Origin: Spirochaetaceae bacterium
Lineage (GTDB): Bacteria; Spirochaetota; Spirochaetia; B11-G9
Direction: 5' to 3'
Assembly (NCBI GenBank): GCA_030600745.1
Contig: JAUVLL010000009.1
Location: 1 to 22,553, forward strand
Length of the DNA stretch: 22,553 nt
Shown here: in pieces, positions 6,954 through 15,426 of the stretch
How positions within the stretch are numbered: the stretch's first letter is position 1
Layout: every line of letters begins with the position of its first letter
Made by a program: the position numbers and the translations under genes
Notes under the pieces: model-generated
What the model was told of the DNA's origin: nothing
The model's input: the letters and a program-made list of their open reading frames with translations, nothing else
Databases searched by the model: none

Positions 6954-7648
6954 TATTCCGGTCCTATGGTTGTACCTTCGAAGTCATCCCCTGAAAGTAT
7001 ATGCTTCATATTTTCAATATCATTTCCAGCAGCTGTTATTACAGTTAAGTTCAATTCGGATGCCCTTTTTGTTGCAACGGGATCAAATGGAACATTAACC
7101 CCCGGGATCCATATATCACCAACAAGCTTCCTCATTTCTGCCCAGCTTATGTTGTCTAAAGGAACAGCCTTAGGATCAAGCTTAGGATCAGCAGAGTATA
7201 CTTTTTTTATATTGGATAAATTAATTACAGTATCAGCACCAATATTTTCTGCCAGTAGAACAGAATCATTATCTGTAGAAAAGCCAGGCTTCCATCCTGC
7301 AGCAACCAGTATTCTCCCTTTAAAAGTTTTAATTGACGTCGGATCAGTTACAACAGGATCAGAGCATTCATCAGCGAATACTCCTTTAAGAAGCTCCCCG
7401 TTCAGCCTTGTTGCCATAATGCCTATCCAATCCTGAGAATTGGAATTGGGATTCTTTACTATTTCTCTATAAGCTTTTTGATAAGCTCTGGCAGGTCCAC
7501 CGCCACCAACAACAAAAACCAGCTTTCTGCCTGCATCGCCATCAAGATATTCAAGAATTGCCTGTCTGAAACTTACAAGAAAGGTTTTGTCTACTGCATC
7601 AGGAGCCACAATAGAACCGCCAACTGATAAAACTTTGATATTTTCCAT
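6953..7648 (-). CDS. pyrH: UMP kinase, archaeal/spirochaete type
   Basis: The 231-residue product belongs to the amino acid kinase superfamily and most resembles the archaeal-type uridylate kinases that also occur in spirochaetes. These convert UMP to UDP with ATP in pyrimidine biosynthesis. Visible motifs are VLSVGGSIVAPD at the N-terminus, VVGGGGPAR, STDNDSVLLAENIGADTVIN, and VYSADPKLDP near the nucleotide site. The ATG at 7646-7648 is chosen because homologues begin with the first beta strand (KVLSVGG). An upstream TTG at 7682-7684 would add 12 unlikely residues. AGGAG lies about 19 bases upstream of the chosen ATG, so the ribosome binding site is poorly placed and the start is less certain than the gene. 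The overlap with the permease implies one transcript; a functional link is not obvious. Confidence 0.8.
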   Translation of the reverse strand: MENIKVLSVGGSIVAPDAVDKTFLVSFRQAILEYLDGDAGRKLVFVVGGGGPARAYQKAYREIVKNPNSNSQDWIGIMATRLNGELLKGVFADECSDPVVTDPTSIKTFKGRILVAAGWKPGFSTDNDSVLLAENIGADTVINLSNIKKVYSADPKLDPKAVPLDNISWAEMRKLVGDIWIPGVNVPFDPVATKRASELNLTVITAAGNDIENMKHILSGDDFEGTTIGPE

Positions 7649-7746
7649 GTATAGAATGATAACTGGTAACTCCTGGTATTGCAACTCAATTATCCAAACT
7701 GCCGCAACTATTACATCAATATTGTTATTGACTATTTCCTTTATCT

Positions 7747-8701
7747 CTATTCCAAAAACAGTTTATACACAGCATCGTTGCACATATTCAGAAATCCGGT
7801 ATCTTCCGATACCTGTGATATGCTTGAACCCAGAATCTGTGCAGTTTCAACAGCCGTAGATTCATCAGTAATTCCGCTTAACTGAAACTTCTGCTCTTCC
7901 ATGATCTTCGCTATATTCTGCCTGTCTACAACCTTTACCTTTCCTACATTTACAAAAGCGTTTTCAACAAATACAACAAGACCGTTTATAGTCTGTTTAC
8001 TTAAATTATCAACCTGATTATTTAATCCTACTACTGCAAGTTTCTTGTCTTCCATTGACTCCAGCCGCAATCCCAATCTCATGGGGAGCCACAAAACCGT
8101 CTCTGTCTTCATCCAGCTTTTGATCAAGAGCTCTGTCAGGTTCCACAGGATGAGGATTTATCAACAGCATCCTTCCTTCTCTCAATTCAGGCAGTGAAAT
8201 TCTTTTGTCATGATTTATATCAATAAATGTGAAGAGCCTTTCCGGATAATCATCCTGCAACTCCTGCTGCTCAACACCTCCCTCCAGATTTCCAGCCCTC
8301 TTTGCCCGTACTATCTCAAAGAGTTCAACATCACCATTATAATTTGTATCCAGACGTTCATCAAATGGATTTTCTACAGGATGGGGCTCCCTCAACCCTC
8401 TAATAAGCATTATATTTTCATCTTCATCGATAGTACCGTCTTCATTTAAATCAGCCAGTTCATCCAGAGGTGTAAGGTTATCATGAGGTTCGGTAAGCAG
8501 ATGCCTGACTGCGTTTATCAATTCTTCAAGCTCCTCCGGTTCCAGCTCCCCGTTTCTGTTAAAATCCGCCCATTCCTGGTAAATTCCTGCCACACCGGAA
8601 GATTGTCCTTCCCGCTCTACTGTATGTTCCTGGATAGGTCCCTTTGTAGCACATGAAAAAATCATCATAATAATAACAATTATAAGTGATAGTCTTTTCA
8701 T
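7747..8701 (-). pseudogene. Frameshifted EF-hand lipoprotein with CsgG-like C-terminal part
   Basis: The first frame (8701 down to 8018) encodes a lipoprotein-like signal (MKRLSLIIVIIMMIFSC, C17) and five EF-hand-type loops at residues 46-57, 84-95, 118-129, 161-172 and 197-208 (for example DLNEDGTIDEDE). PHPVE segments recur between loops, suggesting internal repeats. Near 8040-8062 the coding sense moves by one frame into KKLAVVGLNNQVDNLSKQTI, VVDRQNIAKIMEEQKF and GITDESTAVETAQILG. That is the usual wording of CsgG/FlgO-like outer-membrane-associated lipoproteins; it ends at 7747-7749. The CsgG part is short, stopping soon after ILGSSISQV, so an internal deletion is also likely. A sequencing error could explain the shift but not the shortness. 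It could instead be two overlapping genes, which I think less likely. Confidence 0.6.
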
Positions 8702-8728
8702 AATAAATTCCCTATAGTTTCAATTCCT

Positions 8729-8757
8729 ATAATACACCCAGTATTAAGAAAAATCAA
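8729..8757 (-). promoter_or_regulatory. Predicted promoter of the EF-hand lipoprotein gene
   Basis: On the minus strand, TTGATT (8752-8757) and TATTAT (8729-8734) are 17 bases apart, about 28 bases upstream of the ATG at 8699-8701. AGGGA just before the start is a weak ribosome binding site. The presence of a promoter suggests that the gene was recently functional. Confidence 0.45.
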
Positions 8758-8814
8758 AAAAAACAAATTCTAGACTTTTCCCATGCTATGGTTTACATTA
8801 GTATTGAGGTTTTT

Positions 8815-9177
8815 ATGGAAGAAAATCGCTACTATAAGCGTGTAAATTTTCATGTAAATGCAGCTGCCAGAATTGATAATATTCTATATACAGGAGAACT
8901 CTACGATATTTCCCTAAGAGGATGCCTCATAAAAATGAACAAGAAACCTGGAAAATATTCAGGTAACCCCTGTATTGTAATGCTCAAACTGCCAAATTCC
9001 AATATTACTCTGGAGTTTGAATCCAAAATAGTACATCGGAAAAATGATTTTTTAGGTTTTATGTTTGAAGGAGCAGATGTAGATTCTATAACCCATTTAA
9101 GAAGGCTCCTTGTATTAAATACAGGTGATGAAGAAGGTACCGACAGAGAATTTATTTCCTGGCTTAATGATAATTAG
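8815..9177 (+). CDS. Single-domain PilZ protein (cyclic di-GMP binding)
   Basis: The 120-residue product is a PilZ domain, which binds cyclic di-GMP in the cytosol and relays the signal to a partner. Both halves of the binding motif are present: RYYKR (residues 5-9, RxxxR) and DISLRG (31-36, DxSxxG). A FLGFMFEGAD segment then completes the barrel, and a helical tail follows. The start at 8815 is chosen because GAGG (8806-8809) sits five bases upstream and the RxxxR motif then lies right at the N-terminus, as is usual. An ATG at 8788 would add nine residues without a ribosome binding site. A possible promoter, TAGACT (8771-8776) and TACATT (8794-8799), is weak. It heads a three-gene run with a cyclase and a HEAT-repeat protein. 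Confidence 0.85.
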   Translation: MEENRYYKRVNFHVNAAARIDNILYTGELYDISLRGCLIKMNKKPGKYSGNPCIVMLKLPNSNITLEFESKIVHRKNDFLGFMFEGADVDSITHLRRLLVLNTGDEEGTDREFISWLNDN

Positions 9178-9209
9178 AAATTAATAGTAATTATTAAAGA
9201 GGTAAATCT

Positions 9210-10772
9210 ATGGGTATAGCTACTATACAGGAACTTGTCAGGGCAAGTGCTCTGCTTACAACTGATCAAAGTCGTGCATCCCTTATTTCCATTCTGGTCG
9301 AACAGGCTCAGGACATTAGTAAGTCCGATGTAGGTTCACTTTATGCCTATTCCGTTGATAGGAAACGGGCTCCCTTAAAAATGATCTTTAAACGGGGGAA
9401 ATATGAAATCCAGTCTTCCTTTTCTCCGGAATCAAGCCTGGTGCAGTTTATGGAAGACTGTGGAGAAGCTTTGATTGTTCATAGCAGGGAAGATCAGTTT
9501 TTTAAAGAAAGCCTTTTAAATGAAGCAATGAACAGCGCTATTGTACTTCCCCTTAATACAGCAAAAAGAAAAATTGGAATACTGGTTCTTAATTCCAGAA
9601 AAAGAGATTATTACGGGAAAAACAGACTACACTTTCTGGATGCCCTCACAAAGCTCTCTGGTGGAATGGTTCACAATGTTGAATTATTTCAGGAAGTTAA
9701 ACAGAAACTGAAAGAAATTGAATCTCTCCAAAGATACCAGGAAAGTATCTTCAGCTCTATGACTAATTTACTGATTACCACTGACGAAAAAGGGAATATC
9801 CATTACTTTAATCAGGCAGCTGCTGAAAGACTGGAAATGAACCAGAATATTATTGGAAAAGATTTTGAAGCTTTCTTTAAAAAACCACTCAATAAAAAAA
9901 TCTTAAAAGAAATAACATCTACAGCAGACTCCCACACAGAAATTCTTGGGCTTGAAGGTATATACAGAGGGAAAGACAGAGAAATGGATTTTTCCCTGAA
10001 TATCTCCCCCCTAAAAGGGCGTTTAGGGAAGCATGAAGGCCTGACTCTCCTCTTTACAGATCAATCCAGAGAACAGGAATTAAAACAGAAGGCGAATATG
10101 GCAGTGGAGGAAAGGAGAATAGTTAAAGACATGTTTGCAAGGTACATGTCCGCAGATGTACTTAAAAACCTTATGGAATCTCCAGAACTTGTACAGTTAG
10201 GGGGCAGCAAAAAAGATGCAACTGTGTTCTTTGCGGATATCAGGGGTTATACCTCATTCAGTGAGGGTCAGGAACCTGAATATATCATTGAAATTTTAAA
10301 CGAATACTTTAGTGAGGCAGTAGAAATAGTTATTAAATATAACGGTTATATAGATAAATTTATTGGAGACTGTATTATGGCAGTATGGGGTGTACCAGTT
10401 GTAAATGCGGATAAAGATGCGCTTTCAAGTGTTGGATGCGCTGTTGAAATTCAGGAACTGGTAAAATCTAAAAGCCGTAAATTCTTCCATGGAAAGGCAG
10501 AGAACCTGAAGGTGGGGATAGGAATGCACAGCGGTCCTCTGATTTCAGGAAATCTGGGAAGCTCCCGAAGGATGGATTACTCAGTTATCGGGGATACTGT
10601 AAATATAGCTGCCAGACTCGAAGGAGTTGCAGGTCCTGGTGAGGTAATAATTACTCAGCAAACCAGAGATCTTATAGGTGATCATTTTAAATTAAAGGAA
10701 TTAAAACCGGTAAAGGTAAAAGGTAAAGATAAACTACTGCATATTTTTAGTGTACTAAAACAGGTAAGTTAA
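9210..10772 (+). CDS. Class III adenylate cyclase with GAF and PAS sensor domains
   Basis: The 520-residue soluble protein has a GAF domain (about 10-160), a PAS domain (about 172-290, MTNLLITTDEKGNIHYFN), a connecting helix, and a class III cyclase domain (about 320-515). The catalytic residues are all visible: metal-binding D343 (FFADIRGY) and D387 (DKFIGD), adenine-selecting K383 and D456 (MDYSVIGDTVNIAARLE), and transition-state N465 and R469. It should therefore make cAMP from ATP as an active dimer, controlled by a ligand or redox state sensed by GAF/PAS. There is no transmembrane segment. GAGG at 9199-9202 is seven bases before the ATG. It follows the PilZ gene by 32 bases and precedes the HEAT gene by 21, so co-transcription is likely. 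Confidence 0.9.
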   Translation: MGIATIQELVRASALLTTDQSRASLISILVEQAQDISKSDVGSLYAYSVDRKRAPLKMIFKRGKYEIQSSFSPESSLVQFMEDCGEALIVHSREDQFFKESLLNEAMNSAIVLPLNTAKRKIGILVLNSRKRDYYGKNRLHFLDALTKLSGGMVHNVELFQEVKQKLKEIESLQRYQESIFSSMTNLLITTDEKGNIHYFNQAAAERLEMNQNIIGKDFEAFFKKPLNKKILKEITSTADSHTEILGLEGIYRGKDREMDFSLNISPLKGRLGKHEGLTLLFTDQSREQELKQKANMAVEERRIVKDMFARYMSADVLKNLMESPELVQLGGSKKDATVFFADIRGYTSFSEGQEPEYIIEILNEYFSEAVEIVIKYNGYIDKFIGDCIMAVWGVPVVNADKDALSSVGCAVEIQELVKSKSRKFFHGKAENLKVGIGMHSGPLISGNLGSSRRMDYSVIGDTVNIAARLEGVAGPGEVIITQQTRDLIGDHFKLKELKPVKVKGKDKLLHIFSVLKQVS

Positions 10773-10793
10773 AATAGATAGAAGGAGATAACC

Positions 10794-13355
10794 ATGGAAA
10801 AGTTTATAACTCTAATAAATGAGATTCCTTTGCGGATTCTTATAGCAGGAGGTTTATTTGCAGCTGCAGTAATTGCAGTTCTTATTATCTCTATAATATA
10901 CAGAAAAAAGATTAAAAATTTTATTAAGTATCTTGAAGAAGCAGTTGAAAATGATAATTTTTCAAAAGAACTTTATTCTCCTGCATTTATCAGGAAACAT
11001 TCTAAAGAAGTGGAAAACCTGGCCGACCGGACAGATAGTAGAATTATTAAGCTTACCAGTCTTGATACACAGTGGCTGCAGCAATTGCAGGAAAAACCTA
11101 AAGACAAAAATGTAAAAAGGATACTGAAGCATATCCCGGGACAGGGGCTATTCTCCTGTTTTCTGGCCGCCCAGAAAAAACCTTCTATTACAAAATTGCT
11201 CCTTGAATATATAGGGACAGAACCTGGAAGTCTCAGGCAGTTACCTTTAAGCGGCTCAGGAGAACCATTTGACGGCAAATCTGCAAAACTTATGTTTGAT
11301 AAACGAATGGATGAGATAAGAGAAATGGCAGGAGATCCTGAATGGTCTGTTCGGTATTTTTCAATAAAACTCCTTCTTAATGAAAAATCGGATAGATCTA
11401 AAAGGGTAATACTTGAAGCATTTTCTGATCCTCACCCTCTGGTAAGAAAATCTGTCATAGAGGAATGTATTATTGACGACAGAGTAAAAATATATGATTT
11501 GCTAAAAGAACATCTTCTGGATGATCCCAGCTTTGAAGTCAGGGAATCTGCCTACAAAAGGATAACTACAGATTTTAAAGACATTCACAGAATCGATTAT
11601 TCCTCTCTGACTGCTGTACAATCTCTGCATTCACTTGAATTCCTTGATCCTAATCTTGAAAATGATATTGATGCAGCACTGAACTTCCTTGAAGGGGATG
11701 ATCTGGAATTGAGATTTCCTTCAGCAATGTTTCTGCAGGGAACAAAAACTCTTGGTGAAATGTTGAAAAAAGTCAGCTTTGAGGACACTAAAAATCTGAA
11801 GAGAATAACAAAACTCCTTACTAATGCTGCGGAAGTAAAGATTACAGGATTTCTTGGTGAGGGAATATATTCACCGGCAGCCCTTTTTACAGCCCTTTTA
11901 CTTCTAAAAGAAACAGGTGAAAGAAAATATATATCAGATTATGCATTAAAGGTTTTTGAAAATAATTTTAAATATGATGAAAAGATATGGCAGAGTGCAG
12001 TTGACAGTATCAGTGAACGGGGAAATGAAGATGCTGTTATAATTTTACTCAAAGAACTAAAAAAAGTTAAATATAATGACAGACAAGCAGTTTATATACT
12101 CAAAAACCTCCCTCCTGATATTGAATTTTTAAGTTTTGATATTCTAATGGACCTCCTGAAAGATGACAACTTTACCTCGAGAAAAGCCCTTATTGATACA
12201 ATTTCTATGATGCCGGAAGATACTGTACTTCCGGAACTTTTCAGAATACTTAAAGCTGGACGAGCCGTATTCTCGCACACAGTACGTATTACAGCTCTAC
12301 AAATCCTGGCCAGTTATAAATTGCCTTACTGCCTGCAGCCGATTATTGAGCAGCTGCCAACTCTTCCGATTGCCGAAGCAAAGGAATTTTCCGCTCTGCT
12401 GACTGACTTTGCAGGAAGAACATTTGATAACAGAGTGCTCAGGTTATTAAAACAGCCTGATGGAAAAGTAAGAGCAGCGATCATTGCAAGTCTCCCGGGA
12501 ACCAGAAAAAAGGAATTCCTCAAACCAATAAAAGAGGCTTTATCTGATGCTGATCCGGATGTAAGGATTGCCGGTATTTGGGCTCTTGCAGATTATAAAG
12601 ATAGTAAAATACTGAATCAGAGTTTTGATATGCTCCGGGATCCTGTTGAAAGAGTAAGGATTGCAGCAGCTGGGGCACTGGCAATGTTTGGTAATCCGGA
12701 TAAATTAAATAACTTTACTGAGCTGTTAAAAGATGGAAATGAGGTCATCGAAGTTAAGAAATCAGCTATAATCGGCTTGAGTAAATCCGATCAAAATAAA
12801 GCTGTCGATATTCTGGTAGAACTAATTGATGGGAATGAAGAACTGAAGGAGGAAGCAATAAATGCCCTTGCTGTAAAGCCATCAAAAAAGGCCCTGACAA
12901 GAATTATCGAAAATATGAAAGATGCCTCCCCTGTTCTCCGGGATAAAATTATGAAAGTGTTTAAACTAATGGGAGAATCAGGAGAGGAAGCATTAGAAAA
13001 ACTTCTCGCAGAAGATATTTCCTCTCTTAAGGAATCTATTACAGGGATTCTTGAAACAACAGGTTATGTGGAACATGTAATTAGGAAATTATCCCATAGA
13101 GATCCTCGTATAAGACGATCTGCCGCAGAATTTCTCTCTATAATGGGAACCAGATCTGCATTTAGGGGAATAGTACTCGCAGCCAGAGACCCCGACCAGG
13201 ATGTACGGATACAGGTTACAAGAGCCCTCGAAAAACTTAACAGCAAATCAGGTGAAGAAATCCTGGAATCTCTTAAAAGTGATCCGGACAAACGGGTAAG
13301 AAAATTCACAATGTGGGCAATGGCAAGAACAAAAGCAAAAGGGATAGAAGATTAG
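10794..13355 (+). CDS. Membrane-anchored HEAT-repeat protein
   Basis: The 853-residue product has one N-terminal transmembrane helix (about 12-36, followed by YRKK, consistent with a cytoplasmic body). The rest is almost entirely helical repeats of the HEAT/PBS-lyase type. Around a dozen units are recognisable by lines such as DPEWSVRYFSIKLLL, DPHPLVRKSVIEEC, DADPDVRIAGIWALADY, DPVERVRIAAAGALAMFG and DPDQDVRIQVTRALEKL; they are densest in the last 350 residues. Such solenoids are protein-binding scaffolds and no enzymatic motif is seen. AAGGAG precedes the ATG by about seven bases. Its position after PilZ and adenylate cyclase genes suggests a scaffold for membrane signalling or motility, but this is inference. 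No export signal beyond the anchor is visible. Confidence 0.8.
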   Translation: MEKFITLINEIPLRILIAGGLFAAAVIAVLIISIIYRKKIKNFIKYLEEAVENDNFSKELYSPAFIRKHSKEVENLADRTDSRIIKLTSLDTQWLQQLQEKPKDKNVKRILKHIPGQGLFSCFLAAQKKPSITKLLLEYIGTEPGSLRQLPLSGSGEPFDGKSAKLMFDKRMDEIREMAGDPEWSVRYFSIKLLLNEKSDRSKRVILEAFSDPHPLVRKSVIEECIIDDRVKIYDLLKEHLLDDPSFEVRESAYKRITTDFKDIHRIDYSSLTAVQSLHSLEFLDPNLENDIDAALNFLEGDDLELRFPSAMFLQGTKTLGEMLKKVSFEDTKNLKRITKLLTNAAEVKITGFLGEGIYSPAALFTALLLLKETGERKYISDYALKVFENNFKYDEKIWQSAVDSISERGNEDAVIILLKELKKVKYNDRQAVYILKNLPPDIEFLSFDILMDLLKDDNFTSRKALIDTISMMPEDTVLPELFRILKAGRAVFSHTVRITALQILASYKLPYCLQPIIEQLPTLPIAEAKEFSALLTDFAGRTFDNRVLRLLKQPDGKVRAAIIASLPGTRKKEFLKPIKEALSDADPDVRIAGIWALADYKDSKILNQSFDMLRDPVERVRIAAAGALAMFGNPDKLNNFTELLKDGNEVIEVKKSAIIGLSKSDQNKAVDILVELIDGNEELKEEAINALAVKPSKKALTRIIENMKDASPVLRDKIMKVFKLMGESGEEALEKLLAEDISSLKESITGILETTGYVEHVIRKLSHRDPRIRRSAAEFLSIMGTRSAFRGIVLAARDPDQDVRIQVTRALEKLNSKSGEEILESLKSDPDKRVRKFTMWAMARTKAKGIED

Positions 13356-13380
13356 AGAGGAGAAACGGAGGATGGAGACG

Positions 13381-13413
13381 GGAGACTGGAAGATGTTATC
13401 TCTTCCGGTCTCC
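13381..13413. terminator. 13-bp hairpin between convergent HEAT and helicase genes
   Basis: GGAGACTGGAAGA (13381-13393) pairs with TCTTCCGGTCTCC (13401-13413) with a single G-T wobble and a 7-base loop. It lies in the 81-base gap between two convergent stop codons, so it could end transcripts from both sides. The following U-tract is short (TTTCC), so termination is likely but not certain. The flanks are strikingly purine-rich on the left and pyrimidine-rich on the right, extending the potential pairing imperfectly. Confidence 0.5.
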
Positions 13414-13436
13414 TTTCCGCCCGCCTCCCTTCTTTC

Positions 13437-15173
13437 CTATCTGGATCTTCTCCCACCAGCAGATCTTCCGGATGATCTTCCTCCATCATTATATCCGCCA
13501 CCACTATTCCTGCCGCCTTTTCGATGGCCACTGTGTGAGCGGTGATTGTAGGAGGGAGCCTTATCTGATATTTCAATATTGACCTTTCTGCCCTTATAGT
13601 GAACCCTCTTGAAGGATTTCATAAGGATGTCAACATGAGCTTCATTTACCTCAAAAAAGGAAAAGTTTTTTAGAAGATCGATCTTACCAATTGGAATATT
13701 TTTTCTTCTTGTTGCATCATTTATAAGACCAATCAGGCTGGGAACTGTAAGTTTATCCATCTTACCAAGATTTATAAACAGCCTGACATCACCTTCTCTT
13801 GCAACGCGCAACCTGTCACGGCTATTCTTGTTTCTATTACTCTCATCAGGTGCAACAATATCACTGGCATCCCGATAGTAATCCAGAAATCGATTAAATT
13901 CGAGAGACACAAAGTGCTTAATAATAGTTTCTCTGTCCAGTTCCTCGAGTTTTTTAAAAACAGAAGACATATATTCTCCTATTAACTCTTCATTAACATC
14001 AACTTTATCAACTCTGTCAATTAAATGAAAAAGCTGACGTTCGCAGACCTGTTTACCTGTAGGAATTGCAGCACGTTCAAACTTTTTTCCTAGCTTATTC
14101 TCTATATGTTTTATTGAATGCCTGCGTTTAGGACCAACAAGAGCTACAGAGATTCCCCTCTTTCCAGCTCTCCCTGTTCTTCCTGATCTGTGTATGTAGG
14201 TTTCAGGATCATCAGGAAGTTCATAATTTATTATATGTGTAAGATCACTAACATCAATCCCTCTGGCTGCTACATCTGTTGCAACAAGCATTCTAAGATT
14301 CTTTCTCCTGAACTTCTGCATTACATAATCACGCTGAGCCTGTGACAGATCACCATGTAAAGCATCAGCACTATAACTATCCTGAATCAGCAGATCAGCT
14401 ACTTCCTGTGTATTTTTACGGGTTCTGCAAAAAACAATTCCATTAATATCCGGATTCATGTCTGCAATACGCTTCAGTGCTTTGTACCGGTCCTTGTTTG
14501 AAACCATATAATAGACATGAGAAACATTATCAGCACCTTTATTCCTGGCTCCAACTGTTATCTCTTCCGGATCATTCATATATTTATGGGCCATTCCGGA
14601 AATTTCTTTCGGCATAGTGGCAGAAAACAAACATGTCCTTTTTTTATCAGGAGTTTCAGCTAGAATACCATTAAGTTCATCTCTAAAACCCATATTGAGC
14701 ATCTCATCTGCTTCGTCCAGAACCACAGTATTCACATTCGAAAAGTCAGTTTGTTTTCTACGTATCAGATCAAGCATCCTGCCAGGAGTAGCTACTACCA
14801 CATGAGCGCCCCTTTTAAGACCTCTAATCTGAATATCAATATTTGCACCACCATAGACTGCAAGAACGTTCAGACCTTTTATATACCTGGAATAGTTTTC
14901 AAGATCACCAGCAATCTGCATACAAAGTTCTCTGGTGGGACTTAAGATAAGAGCCTGGGTTACTTTTGTTGATGTATTTACATGCTGCAGTATAGGGATT
15001 CCAAAAGCGGCTGTTTTACCAGTCCCAGTCTGAGCAAGGGCTAAAAGATCGTTATTACCTTCAAGAAGGATTGGAATAGCCTGCTCCTGTACCGGCATTG
15101 GCTGTTCATAACCGAGAGTTACCAGACCACGGACTATTTCGGGATTCACACCCATTTCTTCAAATTTGTTCAT
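13437..15173 (-). CDS. DEAD-box RNA helicase with DbpA-type RNA-binding domain
   Basis: The 578-residue ATP-dependent RNA helicase contains all core motifs: PMPVQ (Q motif, 25-29), AQTGTGKT (motif I, 47-54), PTREL (Ia), DEAD (153-156), SAT (184-186), ATDVAARGIDV (V) and HRSGRTGR (VI, 328-335). After a helical linker, about 460-537 (VRLFINLGKMDKL onward) is the DbpA/CsdA-type RNA-binding domain. The last roughly 40 residues are a Gly/Ser/Arg/His-rich basic tail with several GGR and SGR units, as in CsdA/DeaD-like helicases acting on ribosome assembly or cold-stressed mRNA. It looks closer to CsdA/DeaD than to strict DbpA, but the rRNA specificity cannot be read. The start has GGGTGG a few bases upstream. 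Confidence 0.92.
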   Translation of the reverse strand: MNKFEEMGVNPEIVRGLVTLGYEQPMPVQEQAIPILLEGNNDLLALAQTGTGKTAAFGIPILQHVNTSTKVTQALILSPTRELCMQIAGDLENYSRYIKGLNVLAVYGGANIDIQIRGLKRGAHVVVATPGRMLDLIRRKQTDFSNVNTVVLDEADEMLNMGFRDELNGILAETPDKKRTCLFSATMPKEISGMAHKYMNDPEEITVGARNKGADNVSHVYYMVSNKDRYKALKRIADMNPDINGIVFCRTRKNTQEVADLLIQDSYSADALHGDLSQAQRDYVMQKFRRKNLRMLVATDVAARGIDVSDLTHIINYELPDDPETYIHRSGRTGRAGKRGISVALVGPKRRHSIKHIENKLGKKFERAAIPTGKQVCERQLFHLIDRVDKVDVNEELIGEYMSSVFKKLEELDRETIIKHFVSLEFNRFLDYYRDASDIVAPDESNRNKNSRDRLRVAREGDVRLFINLGKMDKLTVPSLIGLINDATRRKNIPIGKIDLLKNFSFFEVNEAHVDILMKSFKRVHYKGRKVNIEISDKAPSYNHRSHSGHRKGGRNSGGGYNDGGRSSGRSAGGRRSR

Positions 15174-15193
15174 AATTCCACCCTGTTTGTTTT

Positions 15194-15222
15194 AATATAT
15201 TTCATACATAGGCTCATTACAA
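15194..15222 (-). promoter_or_regulatory. Predicted promoter of the DEAD-box helicase gene
   Basis: On the minus strand, TTGTAA (15217-15222) and TATATT (15194-15199) are separated by 17 bases. The expected start is near 15187, giving a leader of only about 14 bases that contains the GGGTGG ribosome binding site. The same -35 hexamer TTGTAA appears in the predicted iclR and ybaK promoters. No long cold-shock-type 5' leader is seen. Confidence 0.4.
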
Positions 15223-15313
15223 AACTTACAAAATCTTTTTGGGAACAGACAGTTCAGATATTTAAATACTTATGTAATAAATAGTAAGGGTTGTTGCAAA
15301 GGACCTCTGGTTG

Positions 15314-15330
15314 AGTGGATACTATTCACT
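15314..15330. promoter_or_regulatory. 17-bp near-perfect palindrome in the helicase/STAS intergenic region
   Basis: AGTGGATACTATTCACT has 8-bp arms (AGTGGATA / TATTCACT, one G-T mismatch) around a single central base. It lies between two divergent genes, about 110 bases before the STAS start, so it could be an operator for either. No matching regulator gene is adjacent. Confidence 0.3.
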
Positions 15331-15370
15331 TTGTTTCTAATTGTCAATAGAGATATTTTGAAAACTATCC

Positions 15371-15397
15371 TTGACGCATAGCTGATATAATGATAAT
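15371..15397 (+). promoter_or_regulatory. Possible promoter of the partner-switching operon
   Basis: TTGACG (15371-15376) is a good -35 hexamer. Downstream, GATAAT (15392-15397) gives a 15-base spacer; TATAAT (15386-15391) is a better -10 match but only 9 bases away. If the promoter is used with a non-standard spacer it may need an activator or an alternative sigma factor. The STAS ATG follows at 15427 with only a weak TGGA before it. Confidence 0.35.
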
Positions 15398-15426
15398 TTA
15401 AAGTATCTGGAGAAACTGGAAATAAT

